From: Arthrobacter sp. ISL-95
GTDB lineage: Bacteria; Actinomycetota; Actinomycetes; Actinomycetales; Micrococcaceae
Direction of reading: 5' to 3'
Assembly (NCBI RefSeq): GCF_018613695.1
Contig: NZ_JAGGPR010000013.1
Location: forward strand, 62,001-126,000
DNA length: 64,000 nt
Below, piece after piece: positions 9,628-19,001 of the stretch. The stretch's first letter is position 1; every line of letters starts with the position of its first letter. The notes beneath the pieces were generated by a model that was not told where the DNA came from, ran no database searches, and saw only the letters and a list, made by a program, of their open reading frames with translations. Position numbers and translations under genes: made by a program.

Positions 9628-10554
9628 ATGTCGGTCACCAGTCAGGAACTTCCGCAGTCTGTCATAGCAGTTGTTGGTCCCACAGGTTCAGGTAAGTCGG
9701 ATCTGGGGGTCAACCTGGCACTGGCATTGAACGGTGAAGTGATCAATGCCGACGCCCTGCAGTTCTACCGTGGCATGGATATCGGAACGGCAAAGATCAC
9801 CGTGGATGAGCGTAGAGGTGTCCCGCACCACCTGCTGGACATCATGGATGTCACCCAGGAAGCCAGCGTTGCCGACTTCCAACATGAATGCCGTGCAGCC
9901 ATCGCTGATATCCACTCGCGGGGAAAGCGCGCCATCCTTGTGGGCGGTTCCGGGCTGTACGTGCGCGCCGCCCTGGACATCCTTGAATTTCCGGGAACTG
10001 ATCCCGATCTCCGTAAGCTTCTGGAAAAGGAGTGCGAAACGCAGGGGCTGGCGCCGTTGAGGGCCCGTCTCGAGGAAGTGGATCCGGTTTCGGCGGCCCG
10101 TCTTGGAGACGCCCGCCGCGTGATCAGGGCCCTGGAGGTACACGGTCTCACCGGCCGTCCCTTTAGCTCATTCATGCCGCAACGTGAGTACTTCCAGCCC
10201 GCACTACAGATCGGGCTGGAAGTGGATCGGGAGCAATTGAGGGAACGCCTGGCGTTGAGGGTGCACCGGATGGTGGAGGGAGGTCTCCTGCAGGAAGTTG
10301 AACGGCTCGACGCCTTGGGACTGCGGAGGGGCAAGACGGCATCGCGTGCTTTGGGGTACGCCCAATTCCTGAAGGTTCTGGACGGGGAGATGACAGCGGA
10401 TGCTGCCGCCGCGGAAACCATCGTGGCTACCCGGCAGTTTGCGCGGCGCCAACTGACGTGGTTCAGGGCAGATCCACGGATCACGTGGCTCGACTGGCAG
10501 GATCCGGAGCTCGCGGCCAGGGCGGTCGAAGCCGTCCTGGCGGCCGAAAAGTAG
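9628..10554 (+). CDS. miaA: tRNA dimethylallyltransferase MiaA
   Basis: A 308-residue isopentenyltransferase transferring dimethylallyl to A37 of tRNAs reading UNN codons, the substrate step for MiaB. The P-loop [10 protein letters not shown] is at the N terminus; [15 protein letters not shown] is the substrate-binding region and [11 protein letters not shown] follows. Its central [18 protein letters not shown] segment is typical. I chose the ATG at 9628, 19 bases after the miaB stop, because longer in-frame starts lie inside miaB. Confidence 0.93.
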   Translation: MSVTSQELPQSVIAVVGPTGSGKSDLGVNLALALNGEVINADALQFYRGMDIGTAKITVDERRGVPHHLLDIMDVTQEASVADFQHECRAAIADIHSRGKRAILVGGSGLYVRAALDILEFPGTDPDLRKLLEKECETQGLAPLRARLEEVDPVSAARLGDARRVIRALEVHGLTGRPFSSFMPQREYFQPALQIGLEVDREQLRERLALRVHRMVEGGLLQEVERLDALGLRRGKTASRALGYAQFLKVLDGEMTADAAAAETIVATRQFARRQLTWFRADPRITWLDWQDPELAARAVEAVLAAEK

Positions 10555-10588
10555 CCCACGCAATTTCTGGCCGAACAGGCGTGGCGGG

Positions 10589-10601
10589 TAGCCTAGGTCC
10601 A
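10589..10601 (+). promoter_or_regulatory. Leaderless promoter of dapF
   Basis: TAGCCT at 10589-10594, six bases, then the ATG at 10601. Confidence 0.6.
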
Positions 10602-11569
10602 TGGATCAAACCGACGCAGTTCCCGCCCGGAAGCCCGCAAATACGGACGCTCCCGTGACACTTTCCAGCCTTGCCGGTCTGGCTTTCTCAAAGGGCCACG
10701 GAACGGGCAACGACTTTGTCCTGATAGCTGATCCAGGCGACGCCCATGAGATCACTGCGGAGCACGTGGCTCAGCTGTGCGACCGCCATGTGGGCATCGG
10801 TGGCGACGGCCTCATCCGGGCAGTCCCGTCCCGCTTTCTCCCTGAGGGCCGCGTTGCACTGGAGCAGGATCCCAAAGCGGAGTGGTTCATGGATTACCGC
10901 AACGGTGACGGTTCGCTCTCGGAAATGTGCGGCAATGGGGTGCGCGTCTTCGTCCATTTCCTGATCGCCGAGGGACTGGTGGACCTGGGACCCGGGCAGA
11001 CACTTGCTATTGGAACCCGCGGCGGCGTGAAGAAGGTGGTACGCACAGCCAACGGGTATGCCGTGGATATGGGCCCGTGGGAGTTCATCTTCCCGGACGA
11101 AGCCAAGAGCAAGGCCATGGATGCGCTGGTCAGTGCCGACGGCCTGGAAGTGGCAAGGCCTGGCCTCTCAGTTAGCATGGGCAATCCGCACACGGTAGTT
11201 GCACTTGCCGAACTCAGCGAGCTCTCAGCCACACAGCTGTTCAAAGTCCCCGTAGTGGATCCCAAACCGGTTAATGGGACCAACGTCGAGTTCGTGGTTC
11301 CCGCCGAGCCTTTGGTGGAGGACGGCGTAGGAACCATCACCATGCGCGTTCATGAGCGTGGCGTGGGGGAGACGCAGTCCTGCGGCACCGGCGCGTGCGC
11401 TGCCGCCGTCGCAATCCGTCACTGGGCCGGTGATGCGGCTCCCAACGACTGGCACGTCAACGTACCGGGCGGCGTCGTGGCTGTGAAGTTCTTCCCGGGC
11501 GCGGGAGGACGCGAGCACGTAGAACTCAGCGGGCCCGCCGTGATCGTGGCTACAGGGACGCTTTCCTGA
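10601..11569 (+). CDS. dapF: Diaminopimelate epimerase
   Basis: A 322-residue two-domain epimerase converting LL- to meso-diaminopimelate for lysine and, in species using it, peptidoglycan. Both catalytic cysteine loops are present: [11 protein letters not shown] around residue 109 and [17 protein letters not shown] around residue 265. The substrate-binding GTGNDFVL is near the N terminus. The start follows a leaderless promoter. It converges with the methyltransferase gene downstream, the two 3' ends overlapping by 20 bases. Confidence 0.95.
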   Translation: MDQTDAVPARKPANTDAPVTLSSLAGLAFSKGHGTGNDFVLIADPGDAHEITAEHVAQLCDRHVGIGGDGLIRAVPSRFLPEGRVALEQDPKAEWFMDYRNGDGSLSEMCGNGVRVFVHFLIAEGLVDLGPGQTLAIGTRGGVKKVVRTANGYAVDMGPWEFIFPDEAKSKAMDALVSADGLEVARPGLSVSMGNPHTVVALAELSELSATQLFKVPVVDPKPVNGTNVEFVVPAEPLVEDGVGTITMRVHERGVGETQSCGTGACAAAVAIRHWAGDAAPNDWHVNVPGGVVAVKFFPGAGGREHVELSGPAVIVATGTLS

Positions 11570-12164
11570 CCCGGATGATCCTGAACGTCTTGGATGTGCT
11601 TTCACGGGAGACGGTGTAAGCGCTGTCCAGCTCGGAAGCGAGCCACCGCTGGAGCGAGTCCGAGCCCAGGTTCTTCTGAACAACCAACCAGGCGCTGCCA
11701 CCCGGCGCCAGCCGGGGCAGCCACGTCAGCAGCAGCGAGTGGAGCTCATCCTTGCCGATCCGGATGGGCGGGTTGGACCAGATGGTGTCGAATTCGACGG
11801 CGGGATCTACCTCATGCGGGAGGCTGGCGGTGACGTTGGTGAGGCCGAGCGCCGCGGCGTTCTCGTTGGTCAACGTGATGCAACGCTCATTTACGTCTAC
11901 GGCATGAACATGAGCATGAGGCGCCATCAGGCCCAAGGTGAGGGCAATCGGACCCCAGCCGCATCCGATGTCCAGCAGGTGACCCTTCGGCGACGGCGGG
12001 GGAACTTCGGCGAACAGTACCGCCGTGCCTTTGTCTATGCCGTCCGGGCTGAAGATACCCGATGAGGTCTGCAGCCGGCGCGTGGCTCCAGCAAGTTCCA
12101 CTGCTAGTGGCTTGCGTGTGAATGGTCCGGCCGGTTGGGCGCTGAAATAGTGTGCAGACTCCAT
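11550..12164 (-). CDS. RsmC-like class I methyltransferase
   Basis: A 204-residue S-adenosylmethionine methyltransferase consisting only of the catalytic half of RsmC. The SAM-binding motif [16 protein letters not shown] lies near residue 65, the acidic motif AVDVNERC follows, and the catalytic SNPPIRIG is near residue 130. NPP(I/F) is typical of N2-guanine or N6-adenine methyltransferases, so a 16S or 23S rRNA guanine target is likely but not proven. A possible -10 (TAATCT on the - strand) lies 8 bases before the ATG. Confidence 0.85.
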   Translation of the reverse strand: MESAHYFSAQPAGPFTRKPLAVELAGATRRLQTSSGIFSPDGIDKGTAVLFAEVPPPSPKGHLLDIGCGWGPIALTLGLMAPHAHVHAVDVNERCITLTNENAAALGLTNVTASLPHEVDPAVEFDTIWSNPPIRIGKDELHSLLLTWLPRLAPGGSAWLVVQKNLGSDSLQRWLASELDSAYTVSRESTSKTFRIIRVRKASL

Positions 12165-12237
12165 AATTTGCCAGATTAGTTGGCTATCGTCGGCTTGGGA
12201 AACCGCCTCCTGTGGAAGTGCGTTTGACAGCGGCTGC

Positions 12238-12251
12238 TAAAGTGGAGTGCA
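12238..12251 (+). promoter_or_regulatory. Promoter at the head of the hflX leader
   Basis: TAAAGT at 12238-12243 lies 7 bases before the ATG of a 6-codon ORF at 12251. A TTGACA at 12224-12229 is too close to be its -35. Transcription from here would give a ~335-base leader before hflX. Confidence 0.5.
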
Positions 12252-12271
12252 TGTTCTTGATCTTTGAGTAA
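12251..12271 (+). CDS. Six-codon upstream ORF (MFLIFE) in the hflX leader
   Basis: ATG at 12251 to TAA at 12269-12271 encodes MFLIFE. Its start sits at the predicted +1 of the TAAAGT promoter, so ribosomes could load directly on the mRNA 5' end. It ends 9 bases before a GC-rich hairpin, the geometry of a ribosome-sensing leader peptide. No protein evidence is possible for so short an ORF; the assignment rests on position and leader structure. Confidence 0.45.
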   Translation: MFLIFE

Positions 12272-12584
12272 TCAGCCCGGACGCCTGAGCCATCAGGCGT
12301 TTCACGGCACCGCCCGCGACGCAGGCCCGGTAAGGCATTTTGCCCGTCCCGGCCATTCCGCACGGCAGGTCCCTCAGGCTTAGTCCGTTGACTCCTTTTT
12401 GGAGCCGGACACTTTGAAGATCCCGCTTGATTGTTCGCAGTGGACCGCAGTTTTGTAAGCGGCCCTTTATTGCCACCGGCGAAGCATCCTCGGCCCAAGG
12501 ACCCTCCCGCGGATTCCATCACGCCACTTTTACAACAGCCGCCTCCCGGATGAGGGGTGGCCGTTCAGCACACAGGAGGCCCTT
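12272..12584 (+). promoter_or_regulatory. Structured hflX leader with mutually exclusive hairpins (candidate attenuator)
   Basis: No other gene is seen here. Hairpin 1 pairs 12281-12288 with 12293-12300 (8 bp, 4-base loop). Its 5' arm can instead pair, through GCCTGAG at 12283-12289, with CTCAGGC at 12373-12379. A second hairpin uses 12383-12395 with 12401-12410. A third uses 12443-12448 with 12459-12464 and is followed by TTTAT. AGGAGG at 12574-12579 is the likely hflX ribosome-binding site. Confidence 0.5.
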
Positions 12585-14237
12585 TTGGCCGATGCCCGTC
12601 AGCCCAGCGCGAATAGCGCCCCATCGAGCAGCAAACAGCACTATTCTGGAATTGCCGAACAGTCTAAGGAGACCATGACCACCCAGAAGCACTCCGGATC
12701 CGATTCCGACGCCCAGGACATGAGTCCTGAACAAATCCAGGCCGTGATCGACCGGATTCTTTCCAAAGATGTACCTGCGCAGGCATCCGACGACAACGAC
12801 GCCAACGGTGTGTTCGGCAAGGCGCAGGCGATTTCCACGCTGGACCAGGAACACAGCATTTACGACGGCGACCAGGAAGACCTGGCCGAACGCCGCGCCC
12901 TACGGCGTACCGCGGGATTGTCCACCGAGCTTGAGGACGTCACCGAGGTTGAATACCGGCAGTTGCGCCTTGAACGCGTTGTACTGGCGGGCCTTTGGAC
13001 CGAGGGGACTCTTGCCGATGCGGAGAACTCCCTCCGCGAGCTCGCCGCACTTGCCGAGACTGCTGGATCCGAGGTGCTGGACGGCTTGGTTCAGCGCCGG
13101 CAGAAACCGGACCCCGGGACCTTCCTTGGATCCGGTAAGGCCCAGGAGCTCAAGGACATCGTTGCCGCCACCGGCGCAGACACCGTGGTGGTGGATACCG
13201 AGCTCGCGCCATCGCAGCGACGCGGCCTTGAGGACATCGTGAAGGTCAAGGTCGTTGACCGCACAACACTGATCCTGGACATCTTTGCCCAGCACGCCAA
13301 GAGCCGCGAAGGCAAGGCGCAGGTTGAGCTCGCACAGCTCGAATACCTGCTTCCAAGGCTTCGTGGTTGGGGTGACTCCATGTCCCGCCAGGCTGGTGGC
13401 CAGGTGGGTGGAGCAGGCGCTGGCATGGGCTCGCGTGGTCCCGGTGAGACCAAGATCGAGCTCGATCGGCGTCGAATCCGCACCCGTATGGCCAAGCTGC
13501 GTCGCGAAATCGCCGCTATGAAGCCTGCACGTGAGACCAAGAGGGCCAACCGCCGTCGTAACGCTGTTCCTTCCGTGGCTATCGCCGGGTACACCAACGC
13601 CGGTAAGTCGTCCCTCCTGAACCGCCTCACGGACGCCGGAGTCCTGGTGGAGAACGCGCTGTTCGCCACCCTCGATCCCACCGTCCGCAAGGCCCAAACG
13701 CCGGACGGCATCGGATACACCCTTGCGGACACTGTTGGCTTCGTTCGCTCACTGCCTACCCAACTGATTGAGGCTTTCCGGTCCACGTTGGAGGAAGTAG
13801 CGGACGCAGACCTGATTCTCCACGTTGTAGATGCATCTCACCCCGATCCTGAGGGTCAGATTGCAGCGGTCAGGTCCGTCTTCACTGAAGTGGATGCCCG
13901 CAAGGTTCCCGAGATCATCGTCCTCAACAAGGTTGATGTAGCGGATCCCTTCGTGGTGGAGCGCCTTAAGCAGAAGGAACCCCGCCACGCGGTGGTGTCA
14001 ACCCGCACGGGGCAGGGCATCACGGAACTTCTGGAAGACATCAGCCGGTCCATTCCCAGGCCTGGTGTGCGTCTTGAACTGCTCATTCCCTACGAGCGCG
14101 GGGAAATGATCAACAAGCTGCACAATTCCGATTCGGAAATCCTCAGCCTTGAGCATGAGGAGAACGGTACCCGCGTAGTTGTCATGGTGCGCGAAGGTCT
14201 GGCCGCCGAGCTGGAGTCATTCGTCAGTAATGGTTGA
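12585..14237 (+). CDS. hflX: GTPase HflX
   Basis: A ribosome-associated GTPase that splits stalled 70S ribosomes and, in mycobacteria and Listeria, contributes to macrolide or lincosamide tolerance. Seen: an HflX N-terminal domain (PGTFLGSGKAQEL, VVDTELAPSQRRGLE), the middle glycine-rich segment with SRGPGETKIELDRR, then a G domain with G1 GYTNAGKSS, G3 DTVGF and G4 NKVD. TTG at 12585 has AGGAGG at 5-base spacing and gives 550 residues. ATG at 12675 (520 residues) has AAGGAG but only 3 bases away; I prefer 12585 without certainty. The 3' end overlaps the DinG-like gene by 8 bases. Confidence 0.93.
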   Translation: MADARQPSANSAPSSSKQHYSGIAEQSKETMTTQKHSGSDSDAQDMSPEQIQAVIDRILSKDVPAQASDDNDANGVFGKAQAISTLDQEHSIYDGDQEDLAERRALRRTAGLSTELEDVTEVEYRQLRLERVVLAGLWTEGTLADAENSLRELAALAETAGSEVLDGLVQRRQKPDPGTFLGSGKAQELKDIVAATGADTVVVDTELAPSQRRGLEDIVKVKVVDRTTLILDIFAQHAKSREGKAQVELAQLEYLLPRLRGWGDSMSRQAGGQVGGAGAGMGSRGPGETKIELDRRRIRTRMAKLRREIAAMKPARETKRANRRRNAVPSVAIAGYTNAGKSSLLNRLTDAGVLVENALFATLDPTVRKAQTPDGIGYTLADTVGFVRSLPTQLIEAFRSTLEEVADADLILHVVDASHPDPEGQIAAVRSVFTEVDARKVPEIIVLNKVDVADPFVVERLKQKEPRHAVVSTRTGQGITELLEDISRSIPRPGVRLELLIPYERGEMINKLHNSDSEILSLEHEENGTRVVVMVREGLAAELESFVSNG

Positions 14238-16290
14238 GAAGGTGGCGGCGGACGTCGTCGAGTCGGTGGGGGAGAAGGCCACCCTCGAGTTGCTGGATCG
14301 GGCTGTTGCCGGCATGGGCGGACAAAGCCGTGCCGGCCAGCACGAAATGGCCAAGCATGTCACCCGGGCCATAGAAACCGGGGAGCATCTGCTGGTCCAG
14401 GCGGGAACGGGAACGGGTAAGTCCTTGGCGTACCTGATTCCGTTGATCGCTCATTCCATGGACAGCGACAAACCGACGCTGGTGTCCACCGCCACCTTGG
14501 CGCTCCAAACACAGATCGTGGGGAGGGACCTGCCACGTCTGCTGGAGACCATCAACCCTGCCCTTGAGCGCCCCGTCAATGTGGCGCTGGTCAAGGGCAG
14601 GGCCAATTACGTCTGCCGGCAGAAGCTCGACGGCGGGTTCCCCAGCGAAGAGCCCTCCGAGGGACAGCTGTTCTCCCTGGGGGAGGACACCAGCGTCCCC
14701 CACTTCGCCGCCTCCATGGGTGGGCCACAATCCCAGTTGGGTAAGGAAGTGGTACGCCTCCGGGAATGGGCGGAGAAGACCGCTACGGGAGACCGCGACG
14801 AGCTCATGCCTGGCGTCACTGACAGAGCCTGGCGGCAAGTATCCGTGACGTCCATGGAGTGCCTGGGCGCCCAGAAGTGCCCCGTTGCAGAAGAGTGCTT
14901 CAGCGAGCTGGCACGTTCAAGGGCTGGTGAGGCCGACGTCGTGGTCACCAACCACGCCATGCTGGCCGTCAGCGCCTTTGAAGGCCTGGCTGTCTTGCCC
15001 GAGTACGACGTCGTAGTGGTGGATGAGGCCCACGAGCTTCAGGACAGGGTAACCGGTGCCGTCTCAGGGCAGTTGTCCGTTGCCATGGTCCACGCCGCGG
15101 CATCGAGTGCCCGCAAACACACCGCCATCACCGTCGATGCCCTCAACGCCGCTGCGGACCGCTTGGACATGGCTATAGCCGGCGTGCCCAACGGCTTGTT
15201 GGCCAACGGCCTCAACGACGAACAGCTCGACTGCCTGGACCAGTTGCGGGACGCCACACGCGCTGCACTGTCAGATTCGAAAACGGATTCCTCAAACGCA
15301 GTGGACGGCGGACGGCAGCTGGCCCGTTCACGGCTCATGCTCATCCTGGAACTGTGCGAGCGGATGCTGGCCGCCAAGGAGAACCGCGAAGTGGTTTGGT
15401 TCTCCCGGAACAGCACCTTCGACCCCCAGCAGGGCTACTCGCAACCGGACGAGACGGCACCTGCTTTGATCAACATCGCTCCGCTCAGTGTTGCAGGACG
15501 GCTTCGTGAGGGACTCTTTGCCGGCCACACCGTGGTGCTGACCTCCGCCACACTGGCGATCGGCGCGGCCTTCGAGCCGGCGGCAGGTGGTCTGGGCCTC
15601 ATTGGAGACGGCGCACCAAGCTGGACCGGGATTGATGTCGGATCACCCTTCGACTATCCCAAGCAGGGTGTCTTGTACGTGGCAAAGCACCTGCCCAAGC
15701 CAGGCCGCGGTACCTCGCCCGAGGCGCTGGATGAGCTGGAAGACCTCATCCGCGCATCCGGCGGCGGAGCGCTTTGTCTGTTCTCCTCCCGGCGTGCAGC
15801 CGAAGAGGCCGCCGATGCCATGCGGCTCCGTCTGGACGTGGACATCCTCTGCCAAGGTGAATCCACCATGGCGGCTCTGGTGAAGCAATTCGCGGATGAG
15901 CCCGACACTTGCCTGTTCGGCACCATGTCCCTGTGGCAGGGCGTGGATGTTCCCGGTGGCTCTTGCCGTCTGGTGGTGATTGACCGCATACCCTTCCCGC
16001 GTCCAGATGATCCCCTGATGACCGCCCGTTCACGGGCAGTAGCACAATCGGGCGGGAACGGTTTCATGGCAGTCTCAGCCACCCACGCTGCCATCCGGCT
16101 CGCTCAGGGCGCAGGCCGCCTGATCCGCTCGACGGGAGACAAAGGGGTTGTAGCGGTGCTCGACTCCAGGCTCTCGACTGAACGCTATGGGGGCTTCCTG
16201 CGCGCCGCCCTGCCGCCGTTCTGGGCGACGACGGACCGAACAGTAGTGCGTGGTGTTCTGGAGCGTCTGGGGTCCGGCAAAGCCCCTTAG
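14230..16290 (+). CDS. DinG/XPD-type ATP-dependent DNA helicase
   Basis: A 686-residue superfamily 2 helicase. Walker A AGTGTGKS is at residues 58-65. Four cysteines (C129, C211, C217, C223) are spaced like the XPD/DinG iron-sulfur cluster ligands, and the DEAH box is at 265-268. Later motifs include VVLTSATLA and the C-terminal QGAGRLIRS. Such enzymes unwind 5'-3' and resolve R-loops or damaged DNA. The start overlaps hflX; the annotated ATG at 14230 fits the conserved N terminus better than an upstream in-frame start inside hflX. It converges on lexA. Confidence 0.9.
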   Translation: MVEKVAADVVESVGEKATLELLDRAVAGMGGQSRAGQHEMAKHVTRAIETGEHLLVQAGTGTGKSLAYLIPLIAHSMDSDKPTLVSTATLALQTQIVGRDLPRLLETINPALERPVNVALVKGRANYVCRQKLDGGFPSEEPSEGQLFSLGEDTSVPHFAASMGGPQSQLGKEVVRLREWAEKTATGDRDELMPGVTDRAWRQVSVTSMECLGAQKCPVAEECFSELARSRAGEADVVVTNHAMLAVSAFEGLAVLPEYDVVVVDEAHELQDRVTGAVSGQLSVAMVHAAASSARKHTAITVDALNAAADRLDMAIAGVPNGLLANGLNDEQLDCLDQLRDATRAALSDSKTDSSNAVDGGRQLARSRLMLILELCERMLAAKENREVVWFSRNSTFDPQQGYSQPDETAPALINIAPLSVAGRLREGLFAGHTVVLTSATLAIGAAFEPAAGGLGLIGDGAPSWTGIDVGSPFDYPKQGVLYVAKHLPKPGRGTSPEALDELEDLIRASGGGALCLFSSRRAAEEAADAMRLRLDVDILCQGESTMAALVKQFADEPDTCLFGTMSLWQGVDVPGGSCRLVVIDRIPFPRPDDPLMTARSRAVAQSGGNGFMAVSATHAAIRLAQGAGRLIRSTGDKGVVAVLDSRLSTERYGGFLRAALPPFWATTDRTVVRGVLERLGSGKAP

Positions 16291-16308
16291 GGAAAGTTCG
16301 TAGGGCGC

Positions 16309-17052
16309 CTAGAGGGAGCGCAGTACCGAAACGACCTTGCCCATGATGGTGGCTTGATCTCCGAGAATGGGCTCGTACTGGGTGTTCTGCGGAAGCAGCC
16401 ACGTGTGACCATCCCGCTGCCGGAACGTCTTCACCGTTGCTTCGTCATCCAGCAGGGCGGCAACGATGTCGCCGTTGATGGCATCGTTCTGCCTCCGGAC
16501 CACAACCCAGTCGCCGTCACAGATAGCGGCATCAATCATCGAATCTCCGGCCACTTTCAGCATGAACAGTTCGCCATGTCCCACAAGTTGCCGGGGGAGT
16601 GCAAGGACGTCTTCCACGGTCTGGTCAGCCAGGATCGGACCACCGGCTGCAATGCGGCCCACCAGCGGGACCATGGCGGTATCACTGGCGCTGGCGAGCT
16701 CGGTAACGGCAAGGCCACCCGCGCTGCGAAGGCTGGTAGGTGCTTCCACGCCGGGAATGGATCCGCCATCAAGGGTCAGGGGCATGAGGACTTCCATGGC
16801 GCGGGGACGCTTGGGATCCCTGCGGAGGTAGCCAAGCTTCTCCAGTTGGGACAACTGGTGGGTAACGCTGGACAAACTGGCCAGACCCACGGTGTCGCCG
16901 ATTTCACGCATGCTGGGCGGGTAGCCGTTGTCATTGACCGATCGCTGGATGGTCTCCAGGATCTTTTTCTGCCGGACAGTCAGGCTTTTGGGACTCTTTT
17001 GAGGCTGTTGGCTCCGCAGGGGTGCCCCGCCGCCGGTGGCTTTCGCTGCCAT
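16309..17052 (-). CDS. lexA: LexA repressor
   Basis: The SOS repressor, 247 residues from ATG 17052. The N-terminal winged helix includes [25 protein letters not shown]. The self-cleavage site is A136-G137 (RIAAGG), with catalytic Ser171 (GDSM) and Lys208 (ATVKTF). On RecA activation it cuts itself and releases SOS genes. An in-frame start at 17109 would extend it by 19 residues, but 17052 is preceded by a purine-rich GGAAAGG. The divergent region upstream holds several LexA-box-like sites, indicating autoregulation. Confidence 0.96.
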   Translation of the reverse strand: MAAKATGGGAPLRSQQPQKSPKSLTVRQKKILETIQRSVNDNGYPPSMREIGDTVGLASLSSVTHQLSQLEKLGYLRRDPKRPRAMEVLMPLTLDGGSIPGVEAPTSLRSAGGLAVTELASASDTAMVPLVGRIAAGGPILADQTVEDVLALPRQLVGHGELFMLKVAGDSMIDAAICDGDWVVVRRQNDAINGDIVAALLDDEATVKTFRQRDGHTWLLPQNTQYEPILGDQATIMGKVVSVLRSL

Positions 17053-17184
17053 GTTCGCCAATGCCTTTCCATTCCGCCCGATAAGTGCCCGGGGTTGTGG
17101 GGTCTGCAAAAAATGTCAGACCCTCCTGTTCCACTGAAACAGTGCTGTTTCTTCACTCAAACGTAGGGCAGGCACAGGCGTTTA

Positions 17185-17200
17185 TCAAACATTTGTTCTA
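17185..17200. promoter_or_regulatory. LexA-box-like site 1, lexA/LysM intergenic region
   Basis: TCAAACATTTGTTCTA matches TCGAAC-N4-GTTCGA at 10 of 12 positions. It is the site nearest lexA, about 130 bases from its start. Confidence 0.6.
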
Positions 17201-17251
17201 GCGAGTCTCGACACCGTTCGTTGATAAGTGCTAAAAATGTCATAGCAAGGT

Positions 17252-17267
17252 TCGAATATGTGTTCTA
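17252..17267. promoter_or_regulatory. LexA-box-like site 2, lexA/LysM intergenic region
   Basis: TCGAATATGTGTTCTA matches the SOS box at 10 of 12 positions and is followed directly by a TATAA sequence, so it probably overlaps a promoter. Confidence 0.6.
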
Positions 17268-17286
17268 TAAACCCGATGCTGAAGCT

Positions 17287-17315
17287 GGATGTTCGAACAA
17301 AGCGTTCGAACATCC
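17287..17315. promoter_or_regulatory. Perfect 12-bp inverted repeat with TTCGAA cores (LexA-type operator)
   Basis: GGATGTTCGAAC at 17287-17298 and its exact complement at 17304-17315 flank a 5-base spacer. The inner half-sites CGAAC and GTTCG are those of the SOS box, but with N5 instead of N4 spacing. It lies ~85 bases upstream of the LysM gene. Confidence 0.6.
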
Positions 17316-17398
17316 GGGTCCGGCGAGGGGAACACAAAGAATTGGCAGCCAAGCACCGGCACCCCGGAGCCTGGCAATAGCTCAGAAGGGCTCAGCTC

Positions 17399-17758
17399 AT
17401 GTCCGCAGTCATTACGTTCGCTGATTTCCGTACTACTCAGGCACCCGCTCGCCTGCGCCTCACCCGACGGGGACGTATCGTCTTCTTCGGCATCCCGGCC
17501 ATGCTGTTGGTGGCGGCGTTGCTGAGTCTTGCCGGTTTTATCAACTCCCCGGCCAAAGCCGCGGACTCGCAAGCGCAGCTGCGTCCGCCTGTGGCGGTCA
17601 CCGTCACGGTCCAGCCCGGTCAATCCCTGTGGGGCATCGCCGGCGCAGCTGCTCCGGAGCGGGATCCTCGCGATGTCATTGCCGAAATCATCCAGCTGAA
17701 CGACCTCCGGGGCGGTCGCATCCTGCCCGGCCAGCAGCTGTTCGTCCCCGCAAACTGA
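17399..17758 (+). CDS. LysM membrane protein, ChiZ/DivS-type cell division suppressor
   Basis: A 119-residue protein with a basic N terminus, one membrane helix (about residues 28-48), an Ala/Pro spacer and a C-terminal LysM domain (about 67-117: VTVQPGQSLWGIA...GGRILPGQQLFVPAN). Its divergent place next to lexA, behind LexA-like operators, matches ChiZ (Rv2719c) of mycobacteria and DivS of Corynebacterium, SOS-induced proteins that delay division. It should sit in the membrane with LysM in the cell wall layer. No hydrolase domain is seen. A GAAGGG ribosome-binding sequence precedes the ATG by 8 bases. Confidence 0.8.
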   Translation: MSAVITFADFRTTQAPARLRLTRRGRIVFFGIPAMLLVAALLSLAGFINSPAKAADSQAQLRPPVAVTVTVQPGQSLWGIAGAAAPERDPRDVIAEIIQLNDLRGGRILPGQQLFVPAN

Positions 17759-17824
17759 CCCGTTCATCAGCTGCAGAAACCAGGGCCTGGGCGTCACAGT
17801 TGGTCGGCAGTCCCGGCAGCCCCT

Positions 17825-17837
17825 TAAACTGGGTTGG
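17825..17837 (+). promoter_or_regulatory. Leaderless promoter of hisC
   Basis: TAAACT at 17825-17830, six bases, then GTG at 17837. A TTG at 17834 is an alternative start three bases upstream. Confidence 0.55.
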
Positions 17838-18955
17838 TGAGTGACCAGCTGGAGCGACTTGACCGACTTCCCCTTCGGACCAACCTGCGTGGACTGAGCC
17901 CCTATGGCGCACCGCAGCTTGATGTCCCCATCCTGCTCAACGTCAACGAGAACACTCATGGCGTCCCCGCGGATGTGCAGGCCGCCATCACCGAGGCTGT
18001 CGCTGCTGCGGCCACAGGGCTGAACCGCTATCCGGACCGGGAGTTCACTGAACTTCGTGAGGCCCTTGCCGAGTACCTGGGTCACGGACTCTCGCCGGAC
18101 AACATCTGGGCCGCCAACGGTTCCAATGAAGTGCTGCAGCAGATCCTCCAGGCATTCGGTGGACCGGGGCGCAGGGCGCTCGGCTTCCCTCCCACGTACT
18201 CCATGTACCCCCTGCTCGCCAGTGGCACCGACACTGAGTATGTGCGCGGAGTCCGCGCTGACGACTACGGGCTGGACGCCGAGTCGGCTGCTGCCCAGGT
18301 CCGGGAAACCGGCGCCAACATTGTGTTCCTCTGCTCGCCCAACAACCCCACAGGTACGGGGCTGAGCTTGGACGTCGTTGAGGCCGTTTATGAAGCAGGC
18401 GAAGCCAGTCAGGCGATTGTGATTGTGGACGAGGCTTATCACGAGTTCGCTCACGACAACACACCAAGCGCCTTGACCCTGTTGCCCGGCCGTGAGCGAT
18501 TGATCGTCTCGCGGACCATGAGCAAGGCATTTGCCCTTGCCGGTGCAAGGCTCGGTTACATGGCAGCGGCTCCTGAAGTCACGGACGCCATCCGATTGGT
18601 TCGCCTGCCGTACCACCTCTCTGCTGTCACTCAGGCAACCGCCCTCGCGGCGCTGACCCACCGCGAAGCCCTTATGGCCGACGTCGAAGACATCAAGATC
18701 CAACGCGACCGCATTGTTACTGAGCTGCTGCGCATGGGCCTCAAGCCTGCAGCTTCGGACTCCAACTACGTCTTCTTTGGCGGGCTTGAGGAATCACACG
18801 CGATCTGGCAGGGCCTGCTTGACGCCGGCGTGCTGATTCGCGACGTCGGCATCCCTGGGCATTTGCGTGTCACTGCCGGAACCGAGCCGGAAACCAGCGC
18901 CTTCCTGCAGGCCCTGGAAGCCCTGCTGGACGGCACCTCACCACAGCGCGCCTAA
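17837..18955 (+). CDS. hisC: Histidinol-phosphate aminotransferase
   Basis: A 372-residue fold-type I PLP aminotransferase making histidinol phosphate from imidazole acetol phosphate and glutamate. Seen: LNVNENTHG at the N terminus, [30 protein letters not shown], and the PLP-binding lysine in [17 protein letters not shown]. hisD, the usual first gene, is not in the window. The gene begins a histidine cluster and is followed by hisB after 46 bases. The leaderless GTG start is inferred from the -10 six bases upstream. Confidence 0.95.
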   Translation: MSDQLERLDRLPLRTNLRGLSPYGAPQLDVPILLNVNENTHGVPADVQAAITEAVAAAATGLNRYPDREFTELREALAEYLGHGLSPDNIWAANGSNEVLQQILQAFGGPGRRALGFPPTYSMYPLLASGTDTEYVRGVRADDYGLDAESAAAQVRETGANIVFLCSPNNPTGTGLSLDVVEAVYEAGEASQAIVIVDEAYHEFAHDNTPSALTLLPGRERLIVSRTMSKAFALAGARLGYMAAAPEVTDAIRLVRLPYHLSAVTQATALAALTHREALMADVEDIKIQRDRIVTELLRMGLKPAASDSNYVFFGGLEESHAIWQGLLDAGVLIRDVGIPGHLRVTAGTEPETSAFLQALEALLDGTSPQRA

Positions 18956-19001
18956 ACTTGTTCCTAGACCCAACCCACCCTCCGTGTATAAGGACGTCCC
19001 A

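Noticed and set aside
17240-18703. 487-codon open frame on the - strand
   Set aside because: Crosses the LexA operator region and lies antisense to the LysM gene and hisC; no ribosome-binding site or motifs.
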